Assembly: GCA_003550325.1 (NCBI GenBank)
Contig: QKWP01000672.1
Coordinates: 80,621-144,620 of the forward strand
Length of the DNA stretch: 64,000 nt
Reading direction: 5' to 3'
Source of the DNA: Gigaspora rosea
Lineage: Eukaryota > Glomeromycota > Glomeromycetes > Diversisporales > Gigasporaceae
Under the pieces are notes generated by a model, which did not search any database, had not been told where the DNA came from, and saw only the letters and a list, made by a program, of their open reading frames with translations. Each line of letters starts with the position of its first letter. Within the stretch, counting starts at the first letter, position 1. The translations under genes were made by a program, and so were the position numbers. This document shows positions 1 through 11,929 of the stretch, one piece after another.

Positions 1-1985
1 AATATCCTTTTCTTTTATGATCTTTACGAGTCTATTGGATACTACTCTCACTACCGTCTTTCGGAATGATTCTAACAGAAGTATCGGTCTTACATTGTTT
101 AAGTTGTAATACCAGTCCTCTGATTTTGGTATTGGGTATAGGACCCCTAACTTCCATTTTTTTGGCATCATTCCCTCTTTATGCACTTGGATGCAAAGTT
201 CATAAAATGCTGTTTCGTTGTCTTCCCTACATTTCTTATTAATGGATAAACAATACCAGAACACCTGGGGCTGATTTGTGTTTCACTGACTCTAAGGCCT
301 TGGACCACTCGTCTTCTTCTACCATGTTTGCCATATTTGCAAACCATGTCTCCTCAATGTCCTGTCTTGGGTTGTATTGCTTCCTCCAGCGGATTGGAAG
401 GGCCTCTTGTGTCAGTGTTTTACATTTCCTTAACTGCTTTTCAAAGTGTGCTTTTACCTCCTGTAGAACCTCCTCAGGCTCAATTAGTAAGTTAATTTTG
501 TCTCCTGACTCCTTAATTACTCTGTCTATTGTTATTTTCTTTTGTGGTTTATTCAATAGACTGCTTATCATCTTCCTTTGGTTTGTTACTATAGCGTTGA
601 ATCTTGCTTCTATGTGCCTCCTTATCTCTTTCTCTTCAATTTTCCTTAGTCTATGACGCCACTTCTTATGTAGTAACTTGACCCATCTTTTGAGGTTTTC
701 TTGATCTACTGATTCCTCATGCAAGGCTGCTTCCTCTGGATTTAGTCCTGCAGTTTCTTTTAATTGTATCAGAAGTTTTTGTAATTTATCTCTATCCGTT
801 TCTGATAAGGAACCTCTTCTAACTTTTTTGTAGCCACGATTGATTTCTTTGATCACTAATCTTAGCTTTTTTTCTTCTGAGATTTCCTTGCTAATCTCTA
901 TTATCTCTGGTGCTTTCTGTTTTTTCAGTAAACTATTGTTTGCTGCGATTCTAATGCATTCTTCTATAATATCCCACTCTTCGTCCAAATTCTTGGGCTT
1001 GCATTTTTCCCACATACTTGATAGATTCTTTTCTAGCAAACTGCTGTACCTGTCCCAATCTTCTTTTGATGCCTTGTCAATTTCAATATTTACTCTTGTC
1101 TTGTTCCATCTTCTTACTTTTGCCACATTCCTGGGTCTCAAATCGATCCCTGTGATGATGCTGGCTCTAATTAGTTTGTGGTCACTCATTGTACAGCATA
1201 TCATCTCATCGACCTTGCTATATACAATATTATTCTTCCACTCATTGGAGACCCAGATATAATCGATTCTCGTGTTAACATTTCTGTTTGACCACATTGG
1301 CTCTTGCTCTACTTCTTGTGTGTCATAGAAATTTCTCTCTTCTAGCAGAGCTAGAATTTTTCTTTTGAAGTTGGAATTAGAGTTATGATTCTTCGGCTTG
1401 TGATGTTTTGTTTGAGTGGTGTCTGCTAAACTTCCTTCTGCTGTTTTCCTTTTATCGATATTCAGGTCTCCCAGTACAATAAATCTTTGTGTTTTTCTAA
1501 TTTTCTTTTCTATTCTTTTCTTAAGTTGGTTTAAAATCCCCTCTTGAACCATTTTGTCATTGGGGGTGACATATAAGTATATGATGACAATCGTCAGTCT
1601 TTTGAAATCTAGCATTATACAGACAAAATATAGGTCGTCCTTTTCTATGCAGATAATATGTCTTTCCCAATGTTTTTTAATTAAGATCCCCAATCCTGAT
1701 CCTTTTAATTTATTACTATCTGCACTTGCCCAAAAGCTCTTGTACACACATTGTTCATCTAAAAAGTATTCTCCTTCTCTGCCTTCTATATTTGTCTTAC
1801 CTAGTCCCAAAATGTCCAATCCCTTACTTTTCGCATAGTCTATTACTGCTTTTAATTTGTTTCTATTGCTTTTAATACTGTTAATGTTATGAAAACCAAT
1901 ATTTAAAATATTAAATTGTTCGTATTTAATGTTTTTTCTTTTTCTACTTTGCCCACTATGATATGTGGGACTAGGGACCCTCTAT
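1..1985 (-). mobile_element. LINE ORF2: APE-type endonuclease plus start of reverse transcriptase (runs off left edge)
   Basis: This is ORF2 of a non-LTR retrotransposon read leftwards. The open frame can be followed from about 1985: an exonuclease-endonuclease-phosphatase domain opens with NILNIGFHNIN, followed by GDLNID, IDYIWVS and SDHKLI, the usual metal-binding and catalytic signatures of LINE endonucleases. A basic helical linker leads to the start of the RT domain (KSAPG). The frame stops at 239. The next frame then carries typical RT sequence to the window edge (KKWKLG, PIPKSEDW, NNVRPILLLESFRK), so a one-base frameshift lies near 238-262. The rest of the RT and the 3' end lie outside. 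A start upstream of the first ATG-like codon is needed, because the endonuclease N-terminus precedes it. The LINE identity is secure; the clade was not determined. Confidence 0.88.
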
Positions 1986-2038
1986 TATTATGTTACTTGA
2001 GGACTCCCCTGGCCTGTTCTGTAATTCAACTGGTGCGA

Positions 2039-3700
2039 AAACTAGGATTGGTTTGCAAACTCTGCCTTTGCAGTACCAGTTGAAGCATTAATTTGTCTGG
2101 TCTTCAGTCTCGTGAGTTTTTCCAAAATTTGAGCAAGCATGCCTTGTGTGTCCTGGTCCTTTTTGTTTACTCTCTTCTGTACTGTCTCTTTTTGGTTTCC
2201 ATAACATGCCCCTTTACCTTTATCTATGGTTTCTACTATTACACTATTCCGTCTGAAACCTGTTTGGTTTTTCTTTTTAGTCAGCCTAAAGACCCTTGTT
2301 TGCTGTGAACTCCTCCAGTATGATTTCTTTTCTTGGTCTTTGGCACTTCTATTTCTGCTAACTTTAGGTCTTTGCATTATCTTAGTTTCGTCGAGGCTTG
2401 TTGGTGGCACTTCTGTATTTACTTCTAGTGACTCTATATTCTTGTAACTTAGAGGACATGTTGACCAAATTAGCCTGGTGTTGTAGTAATATACCCTTTT
2501 CTTCAATGCCTCTTGTAAGTCTTCCCTAGATTCGAAGTAAACTGATGCCGTTGTTCTTTGGTTAAAGTTGCTGTTATATGAGATATATATAGCCTTTGCA
2601 TTAATTCCTTTAAGTTAGCGCAAGAGCATTACTTCTATTGCTGTTCTGAGCACATTTTTAATGACTGCTTTGAATGCCACTCTACTTTCTAATACCTCCT
2701 TCGCAAAGTGCCCCTCAGAAATTCTACACATCTTGCCCTCCTTGAAGTGTATTGTCCAAGCTTTTTTGAAAGCATTTTCTCATTGCTCGTTCCAGAAAAA
2801 GATGTTAAAGGATACTGCTTTTTTCTTGTTTTTGTTTCGCCATTCTGTGAAATAGGACCTTCCATAAAACTGTAAACTTCTTCGTATTCTTGCTGACCTT
2901 GTATCTTCCGGAATGTCCCACATAGTATATGTGTATGCAGTTCTTGGACTTTTTGTAGTATTCATATTAACTATCTCAGGATCTGCTCCATGTGAGATTC
3001 CATCTGACATTACACTGTCTTCTTCTTCTTTTTTTTCTTTTATATTTTCAGGATCTGCTTCTTGCTTCGCACTTTCTGTATTTGGTACTCTTTTTACTTC
3101 TCCTTTAGTGTCACCTTCTAGTTCTAACAGGGCCTCTGTCTTTTCTTTGTTTATGGTTTCTAATAGTCCATAGTCACTAGTACCATATTCTTGTGTTAAT
3201 AATAGATTCTTGATCTTCTTGTTTTCTTCTATTGAAGCATAATATGTTTCTTCCTTCTTTTTGGCTTCTGCCTTGAGATAATCTACATAATCATATAGTT
3301 CAAAAATGCACTAGCACATGCAGATGAACTCTGGTTCTGCTCTAGTTATTGCTGCGATTTCTTTGTCTATGTTCTAGTAAAATCCCTCTGCGTTCTTTTT
3401 CTGATGATTTGAAAATATTCTGGTATCTGAGAAATTTAGCCTCCCAGTTTATCTCTGTAGAAGTTGATTGATTATCATGTCGTACTGATTTTTGCATATT
3501 GTATTTGTAATTTATTTTCCCATGATCTTGGTGGCTTATCTATTACTGCTTTCTGTTTTGTCTTGTTTATTTTCCGGCTAACTATTTTAGTATTGTTTTG
3601 TTTGATTCACGTGCTACTTTTGTAACGTGTTGTTGTTTTGTTTTTATTGTTTGTTGTATTTGTTTGTTTACGCGTTTCTTTGGATCTGCAGATCAGGGTC
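2039..3700 (-). mobile_element. LINE ORF1 and 5' region, damaged
   Basis: Upstream of ORF2 on the same strand are the pieces of an ORF1-type protein. A plausible start is the ATG near 3500 (MQKSVRHDNQ). A second frame from about 3310 to 2780 is rich in Lys and Glu and contains WDIPEDTRSARIRRSLQFYG, which resembles the RNA-binding part of fungal LINE ORF1 proteins. A third piece at 2506-2042 is basic and ends just before ORF2. At least one frameshift and two in-frame stops separate the pieces, so the copy is not functional. 3500-3700 is A/C-rich on the minus strand and looks like a 5' untranslated region. No target duplication could be identified because the 3' end is outside the window. Confidence 0.6.
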
Positions 3701-4963
3701 TAGAGTAATTCCCCAAAAGTATCAACCAAAAAATATTTTCTTGAACAAAAATTTCAAAGATAAAATTCCAAAGCACTTTAACTAGCTACTCAAATTTTTG
3801 CTACTAACAAACTCTATATATTTTGTAGATTTCTACAACTTTCTTTATGTGTGTTTTTGTTGTTTTCTATGCTTGTTTTTGCTCTAGCTTCAATTTTGCT
3901 TTTTACCCGAAGTATTCGTGAGGATCAGCGGAGAGAGTTGAATAAAATAAATATTTGAATTAACTTAAATTAATAAAAGTTCTTTATATTTACAAAATTA
4001 ACGTGATTAATAGTATATTTTATGAATAGCTTATTTTAAACGTTTAGGTTAATGAATACTTAGGGGAGTAACAAAAATCAGGTGATTTTTTAGGGGGGAG
4101 GGGGGTAAAAAAAGTTGAAATTATATATAAGAACCTGACTATTTATATATTAAGAAAGAGGGAGGGAGGGTAGGCCTCTGATAAAAAATAATCAGGTGAT
4201 TAATGACACTGCCCTTACTGATTGAAATTAAAAGCAATATTTATGAAATAGAAATTGTAAATAAAATACTTAGATTATCGAACTTTGATTTATTTGGATC
4301 GACAATCTTTGTAATTTTTTGGGTCCCATGAATTTGCGAATACAACATAAATAGCCACCCTATGTTCATCATATTTTATGAAAGTTATTTATCTATAAAA
4401 GAGAATATGGTGAATAATTAATTGGTTACATGAAATATAATGAATTTGAAATGACTACTGTATTATAATACAGGACTCAAAAAAAATTTGCAAATTTGGT
4501 GAATTAAGCAGTCAATATTTACGAGACTTATTTTCAAAACTTAGATTAATAAACATTCTTTGTGGATTATTATAACAAATGTTTGCGAATAACTTATTTG
4601 TTAGATCTTAGATTAATAAATGTTTTTTATACCACTAAGTTCTATAAGTGAAATTTAATAGTAAATATAATAACTCGAATAACTTATTTCAGATCTAAAT
4701 TATAAAATATTTTTATATTCACTAAGTGTTGTAAAATTTATATTAAATAATATCTATAACTCGAATAGCTTATTTAAATGCATAACCTCAATAAATATTA
4801 ATTAAAATTTGTAAGCCTCTATATGACCTATTGACCCGGGTTATGACTTGGAACACAATTATCTGACTGGGTTGGGTCCTAGGCATAGCATCCGATCATA
4901 CACAAACATTAAATGGCCCACCGATTGCAAATAACTCAGGCCGTTTCCAAATGACCCTGGTCA
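3700..4963. other. Gene-free A+T-rich DNA
   Basis: No coding frame with protein-like composition was seen on either strand. It contains a short G-rich run (about 4093-4105) and a second one near 4155-4170, and several degenerate copies of a motif like AACTTATTT..TAGATTAATAAA between 4020 and 4790. Nothing further can be supported. Confidence 0.6.
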
Positions 4964-5103
4964 TTTTCAAATGACCTAAGTCATTTGGTTACGAGTTATT
5001 TTCAAATGACCTAAGTCATTTGGTCACGAGTTATTTTCAAATGATCTAAGTCATTTGGTCACGAGTTATTTTCAAATGACCCAGAATTTAAATAATCATA
5101 ATG
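4964..5103. repeat. 35-bp tandem repeat, about 3.5 units
   Basis: Units begin at 4964, 4999, 5034 and 5069, giving an exact period of 35. Each unit holds an inner palindrome built on AAATGACCTAAGTCATTT followed by GGTCACGAGTTA. Diverged AAATGACC motifs continue on both sides (4920-5160), so the array sits in a broader field of the same short motif. The pattern resembles the subterminal repeats of a DNA transposon, but no terminal repeats or target duplication were found. Confidence 0.8.
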
Positions 5104-5689
5104 ACCAGTCATTATGAAGTCATTTCAGGTCATTTGTAAAATAGGTAAATGACCAGATCATTTACCATCCCTGTTCTAACAATCTCTTTTGGATAAGCAT
5201 TTAGTGTTTGGATTAGAATAGTTGAGATATGGCTCATGATTTGTGAGACATTTGATCAACTTTCATTAACAAAAGGCAATATTTAATTGATTGATATCAC
5301 CATCTTATGCACGTTGGATTGGGTTTCAGACTTTCTGACCGAACTCAAACTTTTCAGACCGGGCTCAAACCGGACTCAAACCAAGTCAAAAGTTTGATAT
5401 TTGGACTCAAACCGGACTGAGTTGTAAAATAGTTTGAGTCCGAGTCCAGTTTGAAATTCGAACTGGACTCGGACTTGCCTAAAGTCCGGTCTCAGTTCAG
5501 GTCCGTCGGAGCCCTATGTAATATATTAAAATTTGCTACTTTGTAGATCTAAATTATTGCTACTAATTCAAAAAATTAGAATCAATTTTCTAAATTATTA
5601 CTTTAAAAAGTTATAAAGTACTAAATAATGCCTATCATTTGCAAATAATTGCAAAATTTAAAATTTATACTTTTTTGTAAAGTTGTTCA
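5104..5689. other. Non-coding, with a degenerate GACTCAAACCGG-rich patch
   Basis: From about 5335 to 5510 the sequence is built from variants of GACTCAAACCGG in both orientations, unlike the surrounding DNA and less A+T-rich. This is typical of subterminal repeat regions of DNA transposons. No gene was seen. Confidence 0.5.
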
Positions 5690-6660
5690 AAAAAACAAAA
5701 TATATTTACCCAAACTTTTTATATAAATCAGTTGATTTTTTATTAATATATTTTTTTATTTTACGTTTCTTCAAAAAAAATTACAAATTTTTTAGCAATA
5801 TTTGTTGATACATAAAATGAAAAACTGTACTAATAAAAAGTTATCCAATTTGTATAAAAATTTTAAAATAGGTATATTTTATTCTTTTAAACAACTTTAA
5901 TTATTGTATAATAATCAATTTACATAGTATTATTTTGAATTTTATATATAGCAATGATCAAAAATCATATATAAAATTTTTTTAAAAATTTATTTTAAAG
6001 GATTTTAATAAATTTGGCAAGTTGCAATATCACAGGTTAATATTTGAAAAAAAATTAAAATGATTATTAGTTAGGGTTAGGGTCTGAACTAGTATTAATA
6101 TTAGGTTAGAGAGTGCATATATATATGCAAATTTAAGCGCTAAAAACTTTTAATTAAAGTCCAAGACTAGTTTAGTTTACTTAATGAAATTTCAGTTATT
6201 TAAAATTTTTGATTATTTTTGTAATTTTTTCTAATTTTTCATTCATTTTGTTATACAAGATCCTGTGATCTAATTGGTCAATCATATTAACCTGTAATAT
6301 AGCAACCTACAATATTTAACAACCTTCTATTTTAAAAAATTCTTATATACAATCATCGAACATTGCTATATTTAAAAGTCAAAATAATACTATGCAAATC
6401 AATTATTAGAAGCACAAAATACATTTCCCCTAAAATTTTATATAAATCAGTTGATATTTCAATAATACATTTTTTTATTTTATGTTTTTTAAACAAAATT
6501 AAAATTTTTTAGCAATATTAAAATGAAAAACTGTACTAATAAAAAGTTATCTGATTTGTATGAAAATTTTGGATAGGTGTATTTTATTCTTCTGAACAAC
6601 TTTAATTATTGTATAAAGTTGATCTAATTAGTAAAATTGTAACTTTTCTATATATCAACT
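5690..6660. repeat. Composite direct and inverted repeat block
   Basis: About 5690-5910 and 6410-6620 are direct copies (shared words include AAAAACTGTACTAATAAAAA and AACAACTTTAATTATTGTAT). Between them, about 5910-6050 and 6280-6405 are inverted copies of each other. No coding frame is present. It looks like a non-autonomous foldback-type element or several nested ones; the boundaries are not defined. Confidence 0.6.
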
Positions 6661-7320
6661 ATCTACAACCATATATAAATGTGATTGTCAAGAGGTAATT
6701 TTATTATGAAAATCGTCCAACAATAAGCCTTTTGTGATTATATAGAAGGGTTTTTAATAATGAAACAAATAGTATCAAAATATCATGTGATTGTATAGAG
6801 TTTGTAATTGTATAGGAGATGATTGTAGAGGGATAACTGTAAATAGAATATTAAATGAAATCTTAATAAAATCGAAATAGATCACAATAAATACAATTTG
6901 ACTATGTATGATTATATAATATGTACTATGTTCTCAGAATAATACAAATTCCAAACTGGTATGCTAATAGCAGAAGTATGTTACACTAGCACAGCACATT
7001 GACATATGAAAAGCATAGGTTTTTAATGCGAACTCAATGGCAGGAAACCATATACTCCTCATTCATGACTACGTTCCTGGAAACTTTTTCATATATGCCA
7101 CAAATAAGTTATCCTTGCTATAGCGTGACTATCGTCAACGCATAGGGCTACTTTCACAATGTATATACGGAACAAGAAATTTATAAATCACAATTACCCC
7201 TTATTGGAAAAATTTATTGAAGTCGATAACTGTGTAACTTGATTATAGGTTATAGATTAAGCCATATCTCTTAACTTATCGATTCCAATATACATACTTT
7301 ATTGTTGTTAATAATTTAGA
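6661..7320. other. Gene-free DNA
   Basis: No convincing coding frame. Short GATTGTATAGA-like words at 6720-6830 resemble the internal sequence of the pogo-like element at 28503-29912, but too weakly to call a copy. Confidence 0.5.
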
Positions 7321-7322
7321 AT

Positions 7323-8373
7323 TTGCACAAAGACCAATTCGCATATAAAAAAAATGGTTTTTATATGTAGCTATGATCACAACAAATAAGGTTAGATCGT
7401 CATGATTATTACAAATCCCGTAACTTTTGTTAGGGGAGTGTACAACTTATTTTACGTACGAATGGTGCATGCATTGAAATTGTAAAGTTGTTAGCCATAA
7501 CGATTTGCACATAATATAAGAATTTTAGAAAATTTTATTAAGATTTTTTGAAAATTATTTTGATATTTTGACGTATGTAAATAAAAAATAAAAAATAATA
7601 ATTAAAATTATTATATCTCGACGCATTCTTGAACCCTTTAGAATTTTTTTATGAAAATTTAACCCTATATGCTTTAGAACCTAGGAACAACTTTAATTAA
7701 GTCGATAATTAGTTTAACAATACAGTTGTTCCAGGAATAATGTATTTTAATAAAATTTTCAATTTTAAAAAAATACTATTTTTTGTATCTTAAAATTTTT
7801 ATATAATGAAACATAGTAAACTTTATAAAAATATGATTCTAAAATACAATATACATATTATATTATATTATATTATATTTATTTATTTTATTAGGTTATT
7901 TAATATGAATTTTACAACGTTTCATTATATAAACTTTTAAGATGCAAAAAATAGAATTTTTTTAAAATTGAAACTTTATTAAAATACAACATTTCTGAAA
8001 CAACTGAATTGTTAACATTAATTATCGACTTAATTAAAGTTGTTCGCTAGGTTCTAAAGCATATAGTGTTAAATTTTCATAAAAAAATTCTAAAGGGTTC
8101 AAGAATGCGTCAAGATATAATAATTTTAATTATTATTTTTTATTTTTTGTTTACATACGTCAAAATATCAAAATAATTTTCAAAAAATCTTAATAAAATT
8201 TCCTAAAATTCTTATATTATGTGCAAATCGTTATGGCTAACAACTTTACTTATTGCACAAAGACCGATTTGCATATTAAAAAAAAGGTTTTTATATGTAG
8301 CTACGATCACAACAAATAAGGTTAGATCGTCATGATTATTACAAATCCCGTAACTTTTGTCAGGGGAGTGTAC
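7323..8373. repeat. 121-bp direct repeats flanking a 768-bp foldback
   Basis: Two near-identical 121-bp copies at 7323-7443 and 8253-8373 start with TTGCACAAAGACC and end with AGGGGAGTGTAC. They bracket a long inverted repeat (7482-8249) whose arms of about 355 bp pair with few mismatches and whose outer ends read GTAAAGTTGTTAGCCATAAC. The centre (about 7840-7895) is an A/T-only loop. There is no coding capacity. No target duplication was found beside the arms; the 121-bp copies lie 38 bp from the left arm and 3 bp from the right arm. Confidence 0.8.
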
Positions 8374-8480
8374 CATCGATAGTGATACAAAACTCTAAAA
8401 TAGCAGCATGCATTTACACTTGTATTTAAATGATTTAAACGGCTAAATCAGATTCGTTCTCATCCATAATCCAAAGTAAA

Positions 8481-10715
8481 ATGAAAAAGATTTATAATAA
8501 GCTATTTCATCATAAAAAATCTACTAATTTAGACCTTTATACACTTGGACACAATTTTCAACATGGGGTAGGGGTTAAAAAGGATGTAAATAAGGCTTTC
8601 ATTTATTATCAAAAATCTGCAAAGACGGGGAATGCTGACGGAATATATATGGTTGGATATTGTTATCAAAATGGAATTGGAGTTGAAAAGGATGCAAATA
8701 AGGCATTCATTTATTATCAAAAATCTGCAGAATTGGGAGATGCTGATGGAACATAATATGTTGGATATTGTTATAAAAAAGGAATTGGAGTTGAAAAGGA
8801 TGAAAATAAGGCATTCATTTATTATCAAAAATCTGCAGAGATGGGTCACGCTATTGGAACATATAATGTTAGATATTGTTATCGTAATGGAATTGGAGTT
8901 GAAAAGGATGAGCATAAGGCATTCATTTATTATCAAAAATCTGCAGAGATGGGTCACGCTATTGGAACATATAATGTTGGATGTTGTTATGATAAAGGAA
9001 TTGGGTTGAAAAGGATGAACATAAGGCATTCATTTATTATCAAAAATCTGCAGAGTTGGGAGATGATGATGGAACAAATAATGTTGGATATTGTTATTAT
9101 AAAGGAATTGGAGTTGAAAGAGATGAACATAAGGCATTCATTTATTATCAAAAATCTGCAGAGATGGGTAGTTCTAATGGAACAAATAGTGTTGGATATT
9201 GTTATCATGAAGGAATTGGAGTTGGAAAGAATGAACATAAGGCATTCATTTATTATCAAAAATCTGCAGAGATGGGTCACGTTAGTGGAACATATAATGT
9301 TGGATGTTGTTATGAAAAAGGAATTGGAGTTGAAAAGAATGAACAGAAGGCATTCATTTATTATCAAAAATCTGCAGAGATGGGTGACGCTGATGGAACA
9401 TATAATGTTGGATATTGTTATGAAGAAGGAATTGGAGTTAAAAAAGATGAACGTAAGGCATTCATTTATTATCAAAAATCTGCAGAGATGGGTCACGCTA
9501 GTGGAACATTCATTTATTATCAAAAATCAGTAGAGTTGGGAAATGCTGATGAAACATTATATTATGTTGGATATTGTTATCAAAATGGAATTGGAGTTGT
9601 AAATGATAAACGTAAAGCGTTTGAATATTTTCAAAAAGCTGCCAACATGGGTAATTCTAGTGCTATACGCGCCGTTGGTGATTGTTATCGAAACGGAATT
9701 GGAGTCAGAAAGGACATACCCGAGGCACTCAAATATTATCGAAAAGTTGATAAAGATTACACAATTTCTTCAAGTTCTTCAGAAAGTGGAGCAAGCTGTT
9801 CTGAGGTCGGTTCCATGGACGGCTCCAGGCAAAGTTCCAGAGCAGGTTCCAGAGCTGGCTCCAGGGCTGGTTCAGAGAGTGGAAATGAGTTAACTTCGCG
9901 TATATGGAAAATTAGAACTATTGCTAATAAAGATCGTATAAAATTCAAACAGTTTAAGAAAGCTGCAGGCATGGGAGATGCTGAAAGTACATATAATGTT
10001 GGCAGTTGTTATGAAAATGGGATCGGTGTAAAGAAGGATGAACTCGAAGCGGTTAAATATTATCAAAAAGCTGCCAATTTGGGACATTCTAATAGTGCAT
10101 ATAAAGTTGGAATTTTTTATGAAAATGGGATTGGTGTAGAAAAGGACGAACTCGAAGCGTTTAAATATTATCAGAGAGCCGCCAATTTGGGACATTCTAA
10201 TGGTGCATATAATGTTGGAGTTTTTTATGAAAATGGAATTGGAGTAGAAAAAGATGAGCGCAAGGCTTTTATGTATTTCTTGAAATCTGCCGATATGGGC
10301 AGCGTTAATGGAACATTTAACGTTGGTGTTTGTTATCGAAATGGGATTGGAGTTAAGAAGGATGAATGCAAAGCATTTGAATATTATCTGAAGGCAGCTG
10401 ATATGGGTCATATTAAAGGAATATATAATGTTGGTTATCTTTATCATCGTGGGATAGGAGTTGAAAAAAATAGGAGCAAAGCGTTTATTTATTATAAGAA
10501 AGCTGCTGAATTAAATTACGAAAATGGAATACATAATGTTGGTTATTGTTATCAAATGGAATTGGTGTCGAAAAGGATGAATGCAAAGCGTTTGAACATT
10601 ACTATAAGGCCGCTGATATGGATTTAGTTGTCGGAATGTCACAAGTTGCACGATGCTATCGAAATGGAATTGGAGTAGAGAGAGATTTACAAAAAGCCAA
10701 TTATTGGTATCAGAG
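8481..10715 (+). pseudogene. SLR-kinase copy A, exon 1: Sel1-like repeat array, Ser-rich linker, second repeat block
   Basis: This exon encodes a long run of Sel1-like repeats, alpha/alpha units of 36 residues (108 bp). The consensus runs AFIYYQKSAEMG, then YNVGYCY, then NGIGVEKDE. Such solenoids normally serve as protein-protein scaffolds. The ATG at 8481 gives a short basic N-terminus (MKKIYNKLFHHKK) that differs from the other SLR genes here. After about ten units, a Ser/Gly/Arg/Ala linker with repeated SRAGS motifs (about 9765-9890) separates a second block of about eight units ending NYWYQR. The copy carries a TAA in place of a Tyr codon at 8753-8755 and single-base losses near 9004 and 10555, the latter in an A-run. 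An in-frame 27-codon loss near 9510 shortens one unit. Exon 1 ends at 10715 in phase 2, before the microexon. Confidence 0.85.
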
Positions 10716-10716
10716 G

Positions 10717-10751
<35 letters not shown>

Positions 10752-10899
10752 ATTTTTAATTCATCCAATGTTGTATGTATGTACTCATACAACTGTTTTA
10801 TATAATTAGAGCGAATAATACGATGATAGGTAATCCATATTGTCATATTAATTTTAATTATTAATAATTTGGTATGCTTAAAGCTATTTTTATTAACAG
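10716..10899 (+). other. Two introns flanking a 20-nt microexon (copy A)
   Basis: Intron 1 is 10716-10809 (GTAATA..ATTAG, with an AT microsatellite). The microexon is 10810-10829 and intron 2 is 10830-10899 (GTAATC..AACAG). Exon 1 leaves two bases, the microexon adds 20, and one base is left for the kinase exon, whose frame needs exactly one. The join reads QRANNTMIEYYEDV. Splicing directly from exon 1 to the kinase exon would hit a stop at once. The same arrangement occurs at 48924-49079, which is the main support. Confidence 0.78.
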
Positions 10900-11929
10900 A
10901 ATATTATGAAGATGTGTCTGAAAATTTTGACATTGATGACGATTTACGAAAGATGTTGATCGAAAATAAATATCAATTGCCATTGATTCCTTACGCTGAA
11001 TTTGTAGATATCAAAGAAATAGGAAAAGGTGGATTCTCAAACGTATATCGCGCGCGTTGGCTTGATAAAAGTCAAGATATAGATACACTAGTTGCTCTTA
11101 AGATCATTAGTACAAATAATATTGAAGAATTTATTGAAGAATTGAAGGCATATTGTGAAATTGGAAATGTAAATTTATCATTTATAAAATGTTATGGAAT
11201 ATCGCGAAACTATGATGAAAAGTATATTATTGTTTTAGAATATGCCAAGAAGAAATCTTTACGTAAAAATTTATATGATGTAACACAAATGAATTGGGAA
11301 AAAAGCTAAATTTATTACATTGCATAACTTTGGATCTTCAAATAATCCATTTTCAAGTATACATTCACCGAGATTTGCACAGTGGCAATATTCTGCAGGA
11401 TAATTTACATAGTGCGTATATTTCAGATTTGGGGCTTTCGATTTCTAATTCAGAAAAAACAAAAGAAGGGATATTTGGAATACTACCTTACATTGCGCCA
11501 GAGGTTTTAAATGGAAGTCAATATACTACAGCATCAGATATTTATTCATTCGGGATAATAATGTGGGAAATCTTATATGGAAGTCCTGTATTATATGACT
11601 GTGCGCTAAAAATGCAAGAACTTCAAATAGAAATATGCTGTAATGATTTGCGGCCACCTATAAATAAAGAAGCGTCGCGACGTTACGTGAATTTAATAAA
11701 GGAATGCTGGGATAAAGATCCAGAGAAAAGACCATCAACTGAAAAACTTTGTGAAATTTTCAAGGAATGGCAAAACAATGAGAATATTATATTGGAATTG
11801 AATGGATCTAAAACAATACTTGAAAATATCGAAAAATCATACGTGAATACGTTTGACGGAGGAAGCAAGTTTATTTCTTATACTCATTCTATTTTTAAAG
11901 ATAGTGAATTACAAAATTTAACGCTTTAA
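10900..11929 (+). pseudogene. SLR-kinase copy A, terminal exon: TKL-type protein kinase
   Basis: This exon encodes a protein kinase domain. It begins with FDIDDDLRKML, then the Gly-rich loop GKGGFSNVYRARW, the ATP-binding lysine in VALKII, the catalytic loop HRDLHSGNIL, SDLGLSI in the place of DFG, the APE motif in IAPEVL, and the helix F signature DIYSFGIIMWEI. These are TKL-like features. The C-terminal tail ends ELQNLTL at 11929. A one-base loss in an A-run near 11300 shifts the frame between the N-lobe and the catalytic loop (six A here, seven in copy B). The kinase would be intracellular and tethered to the SLR scaffold. It may be functional if the A-run loss is a sequencing error, although exon 1 has further breaks. 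Confidence 0.85.

Noticed and set aside
276-1838. Forward-strand open frames overlapping the LINE
   Set aside because: They are antisense shadows of ORF2, hydrophobic and without motifs.
6070-6082. TTAGGGTTAGGG, a possible telomere or interstitial telomeric repeat
   Set aside because: Only two units in A+T-rich DNA; expected by chance.
10869-10899. Start of the kinase as a separate gene at 10869
   Set aside because: The first codons (VCLKLFLLT) lie in intron 2, have no ATG, and are not conserved in copy B. The microexon model explains the frame better.
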